From contig JAFSBT010000003.1 in NCBI GenBank assembly GCA_017437145.1, forward strand, positions 372,001 to 436,000: a stretch of DNA of 64,000 bases. The letters run 5' to 3'. A program made the translations under genes and the position numbers. Position 1 is the first letter of the stretch, and every line of letters begins with the position of its first letter. Positions 44,642-55,130 of the stretch are shown in pieces. This DNA comes from Clostridia bacterium (GTDB lineage: Bacteria > Bacillota > Clostridia > TANB77 > CAG-508). Under the pieces are notes generated by a model. That model saw only the letters and a program-made list of their open reading frames with translations, had not been told where the DNA came from and made no database searches.

Positions 44642-47095
44642 TTATTTCTTTACTTTCACTTTTATCTTTATTTCATCTTCCTCAGCTGTTACTGTTCCTG
44701 TGTCTCCTGATTTCAAATTTCCATCTAAGATTTCTTCTGCTAATTTGTCTTCTAATATTGTTTGAATTGCTCTTCTTAATGGTCTTGCTCCATATGTTGC
44801 ATCTGTTCCTTTTTTTATTATTAATTCCTTTGCTTTTTCATCTATTCTTATTTTAATGTTTTGTTCCTCTAATCTTTTAATTACTTTTTTCAGCATAATG
44901 TCAGTGATTGCACTTATTTCCTCGGTATTTAATTTATGGAATACTATTATTTCGTCAATACGATTTAAAAATTCAGGTTTAAAACTTCTTTTTAGTTCTC
45001 CCATAACATCTTTTTTTATATTCTCATATTCTTTTTTACTATCATCTTCTGAAGAACTTGTGAATCCTAAAGCTTTCTTCTCAGTTATTAACTTTGCTCC
45101 TACATTTGATGTCATTATAATTACTGAATTTTTAAAATTTACTGTTCTACCATGTGAATCTGTAAGTCTTCCATCTTCTAATATTTGTAGTAACATATTC
45201 ATTACATCCGGATGTGCTTTTTCAATTTCATCAAATAGAATTACTGAATATGGTTTTCTTCTTACTTTTTCTGTTAATCCTCCACCTTCATCAAATCCAA
45301 CATATCCAGGAGGTGAACCTATCATTTTTGATGTTGAATGAGATTCCATATATTCTGACATATCAACTCTTATAATTGAATCTTCGTCACCAAATAAAGT
45401 TTCTGCTAACGCCTTAGATAGTTCTGTTTTTCCTACACCTGTCGGTCCTAAAAACATAAATGAACCAATTGGTCTGTTAGGATCTTTCAATCCTACTCTT
45501 CCTCTTTTTATAGCTTTAGCAACACTTGTTACCGCTTCTGATTGTCCAATTACTCTTTCGTGTAAAGTTTTTTCTAAGTTCTTTAACTTTTCATTCTCAT
45601 CCTGACTTATTTTTTTTGCAGGTATTCCAGTCCAACTTCCTATAACTTCTGCAATATCTTCTGCTGTTATGTTTCTAATATCTTTGATATTCTTTTCTTT
45701 CCACTTATCTCTTTTTTTCTCTAATTCCTCTCTTTTTGTTCTTTCCTCATCTCTTAATTTTGCTGCTTTTTCAAAATCTTGTACTTGAATTGCCTCTTCT
45801 TTTTCTTTTTTTACCTTCTCTATTTTTTCTTCCAATTTTTTTAATGTATCCGGTTCTGTGTATGTTTTCAACTTAACTCTTGAAGAAGCTTCATCAATTA
45901 AGTCTATTGCTTTATCTGGTAAAAATCTATCATTTATATATCTATTTGATAATTTTACTGCCGCTTCTATAGATTCATCTGTAATTTTAACATTGTGATG
46001 TGCTTCATATTTATCGCGTAATCCTTGTAAAATTTTTATACTTTCTTCTATTGTAGGCTCGTTTATTGTTACTGGTTGAAATCTTCTTTCTAAAGCACTG
46101 TCTTTTTCTATATATTTTCTATATTCATTTAAAGTAGTTGCTCCTATTACTTGAACTTCTCCTCTTGCTAGAAGTGGTTTTAAAATATTAGCTGCATCAA
46201 TTGCTCCTTCTGCTGCTCCTGCCCCAACAATAGTATGAATTTCGTCTATAAATAAAATTACATCTCCAGCTTTTTTTGTTTCTTTTAAAGACTTCTTTAT
46301 TCTTTCTTCAAAATCTCCTCTGTATTTAGCTCCTGCAACCATTGATGATATATCTAATGTAACTACTCTTTTATTTTTTAGAATCTCTGGAACATCTCCA
46401 CTAATTATTTTTTCAGCTAATCCTTCTACTGCTGCAGTTTTACCTACTCCTGGTTCTCCTATTAAACATGGATTATTTTTATTCCTTCTTGATAAAATTT
46501 GTATTACTCTTTCGATTTCATTTTTTCTTCCTATAACAGGGTCTAATTTACCCTCTTTTGCAACTTTAGTTAAGTCTGTACCAAATTGATTTAATGTTGG
46601 TGTAGAGTTGAAACTTGTATTTACCTTTTTATTTTCTTTGCTTGTATTTTCTGATTCTCCATATTCGTTTATTATTTTAACAATTTCATTATATAGTTTT
46701 TGAGGATTTAAATTTAATGCCATCATAATTCTAACAGCAATACTATCTCCCTCTCTCATGATTCCAATTAAAAGATGTTCTGTTCCAATATAGTCTGAAC
46801 CTAACCTTTTAGCTTCTCTATATGCATTTTCAATAACTCTTTTTGTTCTTGGTGTAAAACCAGTTGTTTCTGTTATTTCACTTTCTCCTCTTCCTATTAG
46901 TTCTTCAATCTTTTCCATAACGTTATCAGGTGTTACATTTTGATTTTCTAAAACTTTGCTTGCAACTCCTGAGCCTTCTTTTGTTAATCCATATAATAAA
47001 TGTTCTGTTCCTATATAATTATGACCTAATTCTATAGCTATATCATTTGCAATTTGTAATGTCATTTGTGCCCTTTCAGTAAACTTATATGTCAT
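44642..47095 (-). CDS. clpC: AAA+ unfoldase ClpC
   Basis: An 817 aa Hsp100 unfoldase partnering ClpP. Two N-terminal Clp repeats (residues about 4-140), D1 with Walker A GEPGVGKTA and Walker B VILFIDEIH, the ClpC M-domain with a UVR-like segment (EEAIQVQDFEKAAKLRDEE), and D2 with GPTGVGKTE and VILFDEIEKAHPD. McsB-phosphoarginine marks its substrates in Firmicutes. Last gene of the ctsR operon. Confidence 0.97.
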   Translation of the reverse strand: MTYKFTERAQMTLQIANDIAIELGHNYIGTEHLLYGLTKEGSGVASKVLENQNVTPDNVMEKIEELIGRGESEITETTGFTPRTKRVIENAYREAKRLGSDYIGTEHLLIGIMREGDSIAVRIMMALNLNPQKLYNEIVKIINEYGESENTSKENKKVNTSFNSTPTLNQFGTDLTKVAKEGKLDPVIGRKNEIERVIQILSRRNKNNPCLIGEPGVGKTAAVEGLAEKIISGDVPEILKNKRVVTLDISSMVAGAKYRGDFEERIKKSLKETKKAGDVILFIDEIHTIVGAGAAEGAIDAANILKPLLARGEVQVIGATTLNEYRKYIEKDSALERRFQPVTINEPTIEESIKILQGLRDKYEAHHNVKITDESIEAAVKLSNRYINDRFLPDKAIDLIDEASSRVKLKTYTEPDTLKKLEEKIEKVKKEKEEAIQVQDFEKAAKLRDEERTKREELEKKRDKWKEKNIKDIRNITAEDIAEVIGSWTGIPAKKISQDENEKLKNLEKTLHERVIGQSEAVTSVAKAIKRGRVGLKDPNRPIGSFMFLGPTGVGKTELSKALAETLFGDEDSIIRVDMSEYMESHSTSKMIGSPPGYVGFDEGGGLTEKVRRKPYSVILFDEIEKAHPDVMNMLLQILEDGRLTDSHGRTVNFKNSVIIMTSNVGAKLITEKKALGFTSSSEDDSKKEYENIKKDVMGELKRSFKPEFLNRIDEIIVFHKLNTEEISAITDIMLKKVIKRLEEQNIKIRIDEKAKELIIKKGTDATYGARPLRRAIQTILEDKLAEEILDGNLKSGDTGTVTAEEDEIKIKVKVKK

Positions 47096-47116
47096 TATTT
47101 CTTACCTCCTTAAAAA

Positions 47117-48130
47117 CTATTCATTTATTATTTGTTTAATAACTTCTGCTCTTTTTATATCTCGTTCATAACCTTCTAATTTTTCTCCTAAAAATTTTTG
47201 TAAATTTCCAGGCTTTGTATATGTTTCTAATTTATTTACTTTCAAATCTGTAATTTCTTTTATTATTCCCAAATCTGTACCTAATCTAACCTTTGATAGT
47301 AAATTTTTACATTCTTCTGAGGTTATTTTTTTACAATTAGAAAGTATTCCAAATGCTCTGTAAACGTTATCTTCTAGTTCAATTTGATTTTTCTCTAAAA
47401 GCTTTCTAGCTAATCTTTCTTGTTCTACAACTTTATCTATTATTATTTTTAAATTTTTTATAATCTCTTTTTCAGAAATTCCTAAAGTTTGCTTATTTGA
47501 TATTTGATACATATTGCCTTGTGATTTGCTTCCTTCACCATAAATTCCCCTAATATTCATATCAAAACTATTAACTATATTTAAAACTTTTCCAATATTC
47601 TTTGTTTGAGTTAATGCCGGTAAATGAACCATTACAGAAGCTCTCATTCCAGTCCCTGCATTTGTTGGACAACTAGTAAGAAATCCATATTTATCATTAT
47701 ATGCGTAGTTTAATATTTCTTCTTGCTTTTCATCTATTTCCACAAGTAAATTCAAAGTGTTTTCCAAATCTAATCCTGCTGACATTGCTTGCATTCTAAT
47801 ATGGTCTTCTTCATTGAACATCATACAAATATTTTCGTCATCATTTATAGCTATTGCTCCTGTATCATTTCTTTTTAAAATAAATTCTGGACTTACTAAA
47901 TGTTTTTCTATTAAGCTTAATTTTGTTATATCATCTAAATCTTTTAATTTGAAAAATTTTAGTCCATATCCTAATTTATTAATTGCATTTTCTGTTATTC
48001 TTAAAATTTCTTCTGAATCTTTTTTTGTGCATTTACTCACAAAAGGAAGTTCTTTTAAATTTCTTGCGAATCTAATTCTTGTACTTAATACAACATCAGA
48101 ATCATTTCCAGACTGTAAATACCAGTTCAT
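47117..48130 (-). CDS. mcsB: Protein arginine kinase McsB
   Basis: A 337 aa phosphagen-kinase-fold enzyme that phosphorylates arginine residues, including those of CtsR, and tags proteins for ClpCP. Motifs: LSTRIRFARNL, the NEEDH loop FNEEDHIRMQ, and the SCPTNAGTGMRASVMVHLP active-site region. Overlap with mcsA is tight. Confidence 0.96.
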   Translation of the reverse strand: MNWYLQSGNDSDVVLSTRIRFARNLKELPFVSKCTKKDSEEILRITENAINKLGYGLKFFKLKDLDDITKLSLIEKHLVSPEFILKRNDTGAIAINDDENICMMFNEEDHIRMQAMSAGLDLENTLNLLVEIDEKQEEILNYAYNDKYGFLTSCPTNAGTGMRASVMVHLPALTQTKNIGKVLNIVNSFDMNIRGIYGEGSKSQGNMYQISNKQTLGISEKEIIKNLKIIIDKVVEQERLARKLLEKNQIELEDNVYRAFGILSNCKKITSEECKNLLSKVRLGTDLGIIKEITDLKVNKLETYTKPGNLQKFLGEKLEGYERDIKRAEVIKQIINE

Positions 48131-48664
48131 TTATTTTGCCCCCTTTTTTATTTCATCTCTTATCTTTGCAGCATCTTCATACCTTTCTTCTTGAATTGCT
48201 TTTTTTAATTCTGCTTGAAGATTTATAATTTTATCTTCTTTTATTTCTTTTTTTGTTTTTACAACTTCTTTCATTTCATTATTACAGCTTTTACATTTTC
48301 TACCTGTATGTTTAGTATCCCCATGTATTCTTTTTAAAATAGGTTCTATTTTTTTTGTAAAGTTTTCATAACAATTTCCACATCCGAATTTTCCTTTGTT
48401 TAAAAAATCTTCATATGTCATTCCGCAACTATTGCATTTTAAAACATTTGTATTCTTCATTAATGGTAAAAAATCATTTCCGTAATCATCATTTAATATA
48501 TCATCAAAAAAATTAGCAAAGTTAATTGGCATATCAAAACTTATATTATTTATACCTAATTTTTCGCTACATTCTTCGCAAAGAATCATTTCTTGTTTTT
48601 CTCCGTTAATAATTTGCGTATACTTAACATTTGCTTCTCTTTTATTACAATTTTGACATAACAT
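48131..48664 (-). CDS. mcsA: McsA, zinc-finger activator of McsB
   Basis: About 177 aa with two pairs of CxxC motifs (CQNC...CEEC and CNSC...CGNC), a further CKSC and a C-terminal UVR domain (LQAELKKAIQEERYEDAAKIRDEIK). McsA activates McsB. I prefer ATG 48664, 8 bp after GGAGG; ATG 48670 is too close. Confidence 0.93.
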   Translation of the reverse strand: MLCQNCNKREANVKYTQIINGEKQEMILCEECSEKLGINNISFDMPINFANFFDDILNDDYGNDFLPLMKNTNVLKCNSCGMTYEDFLNKGKFGCGNCYENFTKKIEPILKRIHGDTKHTGRKCKSCNNEMKEVVKTKKEIKEDKIINLQAELKKAIQEERYEDAAKIRDEIKKGAK

Positions 48665-48684
48665 AACCATTTCCTCCTTTAAAG

Positions 48685-49156
48685 TTATTCTCCATCTTCT
48701 ACTAAATTTAGTAACATATTTTTAAATATGCTTGCTCTTAGCTTATCTTTTATATTATGTGGAACTATATTAAGAACATTATCGCTAGTTGCTACTTTTA
48801 ATAGCTTAGCCTCCTTCTCTTGAATTATTCCATATGATAAAAAATTACTAATAAAAATGTCTACTTCGTTTGATGTTATTTTTTCTCCAATATTTGTAAT
48901 TATGTGCATTAAATAATTACTTTTCGTTATATTTACTTTCTTTATTCTAATGTGACCTCCGTCCGCCTCTTCTACTTTCAACATAATAACCTTGTGATGG
49001 GCTAAACCTTGTTGATATTACATAGTTAATTTGTGATGGCACACAATTAAAATATTCTGCTAATTCATTTCTTTGTATTTCTATATATTCCTCTTCCTCT
49101 GTAAATAAGTCTTTTATAAATTCTTCTATTACATCTGACATTCTCATTTTTATCAC
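48685..49156 (-). CDS. ctsR: Stress-gene repressor CtsR, +1 frame change at CGG in the glycine wing
   Basis: Represses class III heat-shock genes including its own operon. From ATG 49156: [36 protein letters not shown] (winged HTH), [10 protein letters not shown], then CGG (codon 66, 48961-48959); the unshifted frame reads RRSH and stops. Skipping the C gives GGHIRIKKV, restoring the ESRRGGGGxIRI wing that contacts DNA and is a target of McsB. The length of 472 nt is 3n+1, about 156 aa. The CtsR box is present at the promoter, so the repressor is expected to be functional. Confidence 0.93.
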
Positions 49157-49169
49157 CTCTTTTTTTGAC

Positions 49170-49186
49170 TTTGACTTTCTTTGACT
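49170..49186 (-). promoter_or_regulatory. CtsR operator
   Basis: AGTCAAAGAAAGTCAAA on the minus strand is an exact match to the heptad direct repeat recognised by CtsR, 14-30 bp before the ctsR start. An additional AGTCAAA heptad overlaps it at 49164-49170. Confidence 0.93.
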
Positions 49187-49192
49187 TTCATT

Positions 49193-49220
49193 ATTATATC
49201 ATGTATGAAAAATTTTGCAA
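49193..49220 (-). promoter_or_regulatory. Promoter of the ctsR operon
   Basis: TTGCAA (49220-49215) and TATAAT (49198-49193), 16 bp spacer, immediately upstream of the CtsR operator, so bound CtsR would block transcription start. Confidence 0.7.
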
Positions 49221-49615
49221 TAGGTTTTACAAAAATTTTAGTGTATTTAGGTATTTGGAGTTTGGAATTTGGTGGTTGGATTATCAATCATAAAATTCAT
49301 TGCAAATATTGTAGGGTCGACCATTGGTCGTCCGTGCTTCTAAGGCTTACCCCCATAATTTTTTCATCAATTACAGGGCAGCCGTGGGCGACTGCCCCTA
49401 CAAATTAATTATCGAGTACTCATTTAAAATATGAAAATAAACCTTTTCGATTGAATGAAAATTTTCAAATTTTTATTCAACTTTAAAAAGCTAAAATATT
49501 AATTTTTGAAAATGTAGTACACATTTGTCAAAAATTAATTATTTTAGCTTGGGTTTGTTTTATTTATTTTTAGCAAATTCTCTGAAGCGCGGGCGATGAA
49601 ACATCGCCACTTCTT
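49221..49615. other. Repeat-filled gap
   Basis: No gene. It holds T/G-rich words (about 49250-49280), a TGTAGGGGC-family copy with GACCATTGGTC core (49310-49334), a second with GCAGCCGTGGGCGACTGC core (49376-49401), the composite inverted-repeat element (49451-49550) and a degenerate GGGCGATGAAACATCGCC hairpin (49588-49609). Confidence 0.65.
49489..49550. repeat. 60 bp inverted repeat, copy 3 (inverted orientation)
   Basis: AAGCTAAAATATTAATTTTTGA...TCAAAAATTAATTATTTTAGCTT. Its extra ATT is on the 3' arm, opposite to copies 1, 2 and 4, so the element is inserted in the other orientation. The flanking palindrome GAATGAAAATTTTC (49451-49480) precedes it. Confidence 0.75.
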
Positions 49616-50386
49616 CTATATTCCAAATATTGAAAATCCTAAGTTTAAAAGTCCTGCATTTAATCCAGAAATTATTGGTGATATTATACTTCCTGCTATT
49701 CCAGTCATCCATAGCACTAAAAATATTATATAAAATACCATTTCATTTTTTGCAAACCATGTTTTTACATTGTATGGTAATAATGGTCTTATAACTTTTG
49801 AACCATCTAATGGTGGTAATGGTAATAAATTAAAAACTCCTAATCCTATATTTATACTTATAATATAAAATATTGTTTCTATAATTATTTGTGTCATTTC
49901 AGCACTTGAACTTATATACATTGCGCTTCCTATTATATTTATTTCAGTATTAGTGTAAATTAATGTAACACATAAAATTATTGTAAATATTATAGCTAAA
50001 AAAAAGTTCATTAATGGTCCTGCTATTGATACCAATGCATCTCCCTTTTCCATCGTTGTTTTTCTAGTATAGTTGTTAGGATTTACCATTACTGGTTTTC
50101 CCCAACCAAATCCTGCAAATAGTAGTAGAAAACAACCTACAGGATCTAAGTGTGCGATTGGATTTAAAGTTAGTCTTCCTTGCCTTCTTGGTGTATCATC
50201 TCCTAATTTATCTGCTGCATAAGCATGAGCAAACTCGTGAAATGATATAGCAATCAAAAGACCTGGTATTGTTAGTAGCAATCCTAACAATGCGCCTTCT
50301 TGTGTAGAATAAGCCGCAATTCTGCGTAATGCTAAAATTGCAATTATTATATAAAGAAATCTTTTATCAAAATTAAATCCAAACAT
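49616..50386 (-). CDS. Site-2 protease family (M50) membrane metalloprotease
   Basis: A 256 aa integral membrane protein with the zinc motif SFHEFAHAYAADKLGDDTPRRQGRLTLNPIAHLDPVG (HExxH, followed by the conserved NPxxHxDPxG) and NLLPLPPLDGSKV (the second motif NxxPxPxLDG). YwhC-type M50B family members cleave within membranes; the substrate is unknown. Confidence 0.9.
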   Translation of the reverse strand: MFGFNFDKRFLYIIIAILALRRIAAYSTQEGALLGLLLTIPGLLIAISFHEFAHAYAADKLGDDTPRRQGRLTLNPIAHLDPVGCFLLLFAGFGWGKPVMVNPNNYTRKTTMEKGDALVSIAGPLMNFFLAIIFTIILCVTLIYTNTEINIIGSAMYISSSAEMTQIIIETIFYIISINIGLGVFNLLPLPPLDGSKVIRPLLPYNVKTWFAKNEMVFYIIFLVLWMTGIAGSIISPIISGLNAGLLNLGFSIFGI

Positions 50387-50472
50387 AAAATTTTCTCCTT
50401 TGTTTAAATTTTTTTAATTTGGTGATTGGAGTTTGGTTGTTGGTGTTCTAAATAGAATCACCTCAAAATAAT

Positions 50473-50907
50473 CTATTCCATCATCTTAATTATACCCATA
50501 TCGGATATTCTATTATTAACCAATGCTGTTATAGCATCTGTTATCCAAGCATAATCTCTTAACTCTTCTTTCATGTTAAGAATTTCTTCATAACTAAACC
50601 ATTTAACATCTAATATTTCATCTTTATCAAATACAATATTATCTTCGAGTAATATAGTTGAAAATACAACACTTATCCAAGAAGTATCTTTTTTTACCTT
50701 GTTTACAATTTGTAAAATCCCAGACAGTTCTACCTTACAGCCACACTCTTCAAACACTTCTCTTTTAGCTCCTTCAAAAATTGTTTCATTAGCATCTAAA
50801 TGACCTGCTGGTATATTCCACTTTCCTCTACACTTTTCTTGAGCTTCCTGAACCAATAGAAATTTGCCATCTTTTTCTATTACTCCACCTACTATTATTG
50901 TCCCCAC
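50473..50907 (-). CDS. NUDIX hydrolase
   Basis: A 144 aa protein with the complete Nudix box GHLDANETIFEGAKREVFEECG (G-x5-E-x7-REUxEExGU). The start is GTG 50907 with AGGAGGAG upstream. The substrate (nucleoside diphosphate derivative) is unknown. Confidence 0.9.
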   Translation of the reverse strand: MGTIIVGGVIEKDGKFLLVQEAQEKCRGKWNIPAGHLDANETIFEGAKREVFEECGCKVELSGILQIVNKVKKDTSWISVVFSTILLEDNIVFDKDEILDVKWFSYEEILNMKEELRDYAWITDAITALVNNRISDMGIIKMME

Positions 50908-50980
50908 GAAAACTCCTCCTATAAATAATAAATTACTTTATTTTTTAAAAAACATCTAATGGATTAGTTTATATATAAAT

Positions 50981-51382
50981 CTATTTTTCTTTTATTGCAA
51001 TAACTTCTATTTCGATTTTGCAACCTTTTTTCACTAAACTATTTACTTCTACCAATGTACTTACAGGTTTGCTATTAGCAAAATATTTATTTCTAATTGG
51101 AGAAACTTTTGAAAAATTATTTATATCTGTTAAAAATATTTGCGCTTTAACTACATCGTCTAAACTTGAATTAGCTTCTTTTAAAATTTTTTGAATACAC
51201 TCAAAAACATATTCTGTTTGTCCTTCTATATCTTCACATACTACATTGCCATTTGAATCTTGAGCAATTTGTCCTGTAACAAAAATCATTTCTTTGTTAT
51301 TCCCTAAATTTACTTTTAATCCATGAGAATATGCTCCCATAATTTCAGCTCCACCTTCTGGCATTAAACTTTCTTTAAACAT
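50981..51382 (-). CDS. RidA family protein (enamine/imine deaminase)
   Basis: A 133 aa YjgF/YER057c/UK114 family member. GAYSHGLKVN, FVTGQIAQDSNGNVV, FECIQKILKEANSSLDDVVKAQIFLTD and the C-terminal VEVNSLVKKGCKIEIEVIA match the family. RidA removes reactive enamines from PLP enzymes; variants with altered activity exist and the usual catalytic Arg (R105-type) is replaced in the segment VEVNSLVKKG. Confidence 0.82.
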   Translation of the reverse strand: MFKESLMPEGGAEIMGAYSHGLKVNLGNNKEMIFVTGQIAQDSNGNVVCEDIEGQTEYVFECIQKILKEANSSLDDVVKAQIFLTDINNFSKVSPIRNKYFANSKPVSTLVEVNSLVKKGCKIEIEVIAIKEK

Positions 51383-51472
51383 ATTAATTCCTCCTAAAAT
51401 TTAAAATCAAATATATCTTTAAGTCTATAAAAACGAAGTAAATTAGGTATATTGTATTTTTTACAAATTATA

Positions 51473-51589
51473 AAACAAATCAAAAGCAAGCAGTACTAGG
51501 CAACTTGAAGAAAAAACCGGGGGTGTACATTTGTACATTGAGGATTTTTTCTTCAAGTTAACAACGTAATGCGCAGCTTTTCATTTGTT

Positions 51590-51590
<1 letters not shown>
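51473..51590. repeat. Long nested inverted repeat downstream of lysS
   Basis: Outer arms AAACAAATCAAAAGC (51473-51487)/GCTTTTCATTTGTTT (51576-51590, one mismatch), middle arms AACTTGAAGAAAAAA (51502-51516)/TTTTTTCTTCAAGTT (51545-51559), and an inner TGTACATTTGTACA (51524-51537). The outer arm reaches the lysS stop codon. It may be a terminator plus operator, or a small mobile palindrome. Confidence 0.7.
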
Positions 51591-53161
<1,571 letters not shown>

Positions 53162-53173
53162 TTAATATAAATA

Positions 53174-53212
53174 AAAAAGGACTAAGAAAAAATCTTAATC
53201 CTTTTCTTTATA
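53174..53212 (-). terminator. Terminator of the surface-protein gene
   Basis: AAAGGATTAAGA and TCTTAGTCCTTT form a stem with a T-rich loop and TTTTTATTTAT tail, just after the stop at 53215. Confidence 0.75.
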
Positions 53213-53214
53213 GA

Positions 53215-55062
53215 TTATATTATTTTTTTATATCTTTTATATGAAATTATTCCTACTACTATGACTACTACTATTGTTACTATCACAATATATTTAACTC
53301 CTGTATCTGGTAAAATAGTTGTCGCAGTTGTTTTATCACCTGTTTGAGTAATTGTTCCGCCATTATTGTTAGTTTTTTCATCATCAACATTTATATTTGA
53401 AAAAGCAAAATGTACAAGTACATTTCCACCATCTAAAAATCCTGCTTGATATATTGCAATATCTTCAATTTCAATATATTTACCATTTTCATCTTCAGCT
53501 ATCATATATATGAAATAATACGCATCTTTTTCTATTGTCACATCATTTATTAAATTATAATTCTCTCCTGCTGATGTTATAGTTCCTGTTTTTAAATACT
53601 TAGCAGTTTTTGCATAATTTAATAATTGTTGAAATGCTCTAGCTGGATTATCATTTTTAAATGTTCTTAAAATATCATTTGATGTAATTTTTCCTATCTT
53701 ATATGTGATTTTTCTATCTGCAGAAATATTAACTAAATTAGATACCATTGTCTTTTGAGCATTTGCTAAGAATATATCTAATCTTTGTCCTATTTGAGGT
53801 ATTTGGACTCCCCCTATTAATTCATAGTTTTTTATAATCATTTCTTCTTTTTGCTCGATATCTTTTGCTACAACATATAAATAATTTGTTCCTACTGTTT
53901 CAAAATAATTATGAGCATCTTGTCCTGTTATCGACGCCCACACTTCTCCGTTTTCCTCTTTAACTATCCATATGCCGCCTTCACTATTCCAATTATAACT
54001 TTCATCTTTAGATTTAGATAAATAAATCTTATATGAACATTCTTTATTTACTAATGCATTATCTATTCTTATTTTTATATAACTAAATCTATTTGCTTCA
54101 GCAATAAAAGTAGCTTTTGAAAAATCACCAAAACCACCTTTATCCTCATTGTTTTTATCATCGTCGTTTTCATCTTCTTTATCATCATCTTCATCAGTTT
54201 TATCCTCTGTCACAGTTACAGTACATGTCGCTGTTTTATTGTTCGCAGTTGCTGTAATAGTTGCAACACCTTTTGATATTCCTTTAACTACTCCATTAGC
54301 ATCAACTGTTGCTATATCTGTTTTATTACTTGACCATGTTACTTTATCATTAGTACTTACTGTTGCTTTTAATGTTACTGTTTCGCCTTTTTTTATTGTA
54401 GCTGTTGTTTTATCTAATGATATGCTAGTACTAGAAACTGTTGAAGAATATATGCCTATATCATAATATGCCTCACTTCCCACAGTTACCTTTGCCCATA
54501 AAACAAAATGGATTGTTCCATTATAGTTAGAAAAATCTATATTAACTTTACCATCTGTAGCTTGTTTCCACGAACCTTCCACATATGATGGTATTAATGA
54601 ATTATATTCATTAATAAGTTCATTACTTTTCTTCTCTGCTTCTTCAACATGACTGTTGTATATCTCAACTTTACTATTATAGTTGTTTCTTACTGTTTCT
54701 TTTTCTTCAACTGTTGCCGTTGTTGAATTTATTATTTTTTCACATTCAGTTTTCAAAGTATTAAGTTCCGCTTTTTCCTCGTTTAGTTTTGCCTTCGCAT
54801 CTGTATTATGTTTTTTTATTTCTTCACTTTTATCACTTATTTGCTTATGTTGAGCATCTGATAGCATAATATGTTGATAATATATACTATTAGCTCCTGC
54901 TGAGCTACTTACATTAATTGTTCCTACACCATTTGATATTAAATATGGCATAGAAATATACGATTTTGGATCTAGCTCAACATTATGAGCCTTTACGCTA
55001 TTTAGTGATAATAACATAATAAATAATATAAATATTATTGTATATTTTAGTATGTTTTTCAT
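53215..55062 (-). CDS. Sortase-anchored surface protein with Ig-like (BIG2) domain
   Basis: A 615 aa secreted protein: signal peptide (residues about 1-25), a Lys/Glu-rich coiled coil (about 75-150), a BIG2 domain (ISLDKTTATIKKGETVTLKATV...GVATITATANNKTATCTVTV, about 205-280), an acidic Asp/Glu/Asn linker, a second region of about 250 residues I do not recognise, and a sorting signal LPDTG near residue 580 followed by a hydrophobic helix and RYKK. It should be linked to peptidoglycan. Possible adhesin; the ligand is unknown. Confidence 0.85.
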   Translation of the reverse strand: MKNILKYTIIFILFIMLLSLNSVKAHNVELDPKSYISMPYLISNGVGTINVSSSAGANSIYYQHIMLSDAQHKQISDKSEEIKKHNTDAKAKLNEEKAELNTLKTECEKIINSTTATVEEKETVRNNYNSKVEIYNSHVEEAEKKSNELINEYNSLIPSYVEGSWKQATDGKVNIDFSNYNGTIHFVLWAKVTVGSEAYYDIGIYSSTVSSTSISLDKTTATIKKGETVTLKATVSTNDKVTWSSNKTDIATVDANGVVKGISKGVATITATANNKTATCTVTVTEDKTDEDDDKEDENDDDKNNEDKGGFGDFSKATFIAEANRFSYIKIRIDNALVNKECSYKIYLSKSKDESYNWNSEGGIWIVKEENGEVWASITGQDAHNYFETVGTNYLYVVAKDIEQKEEMIIKNYELIGGVQIPQIGQRLDIFLANAQKTMVSNLVNISADRKITYKIGKITSNDILRTFKNDNPARAFQQLLNYAKTAKYLKTGTITSAGENYNLINDVTIEKDAYYFIYMIAEDENGKYIEIEDIAIYQAGFLDGGNVLVHFAFSNINVDDEKTNNNGGTITQTGDKTTATTILPDTGVKYIVIVTIVVVIVVGIISYKRYKKII

Positions 55063-55130
55063 TTGAACACTCTCCTACATCTTTTGTTTATATAAGATTA
55101 TCATATACTTTTTTGTTTTTCAACATTTTT

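Noticed and set aside
3314..49609. CRISPR array
   Set aside because: The repeats are dispersed, palindromic and irregularly spaced; no cas genes or regular spacers are present.
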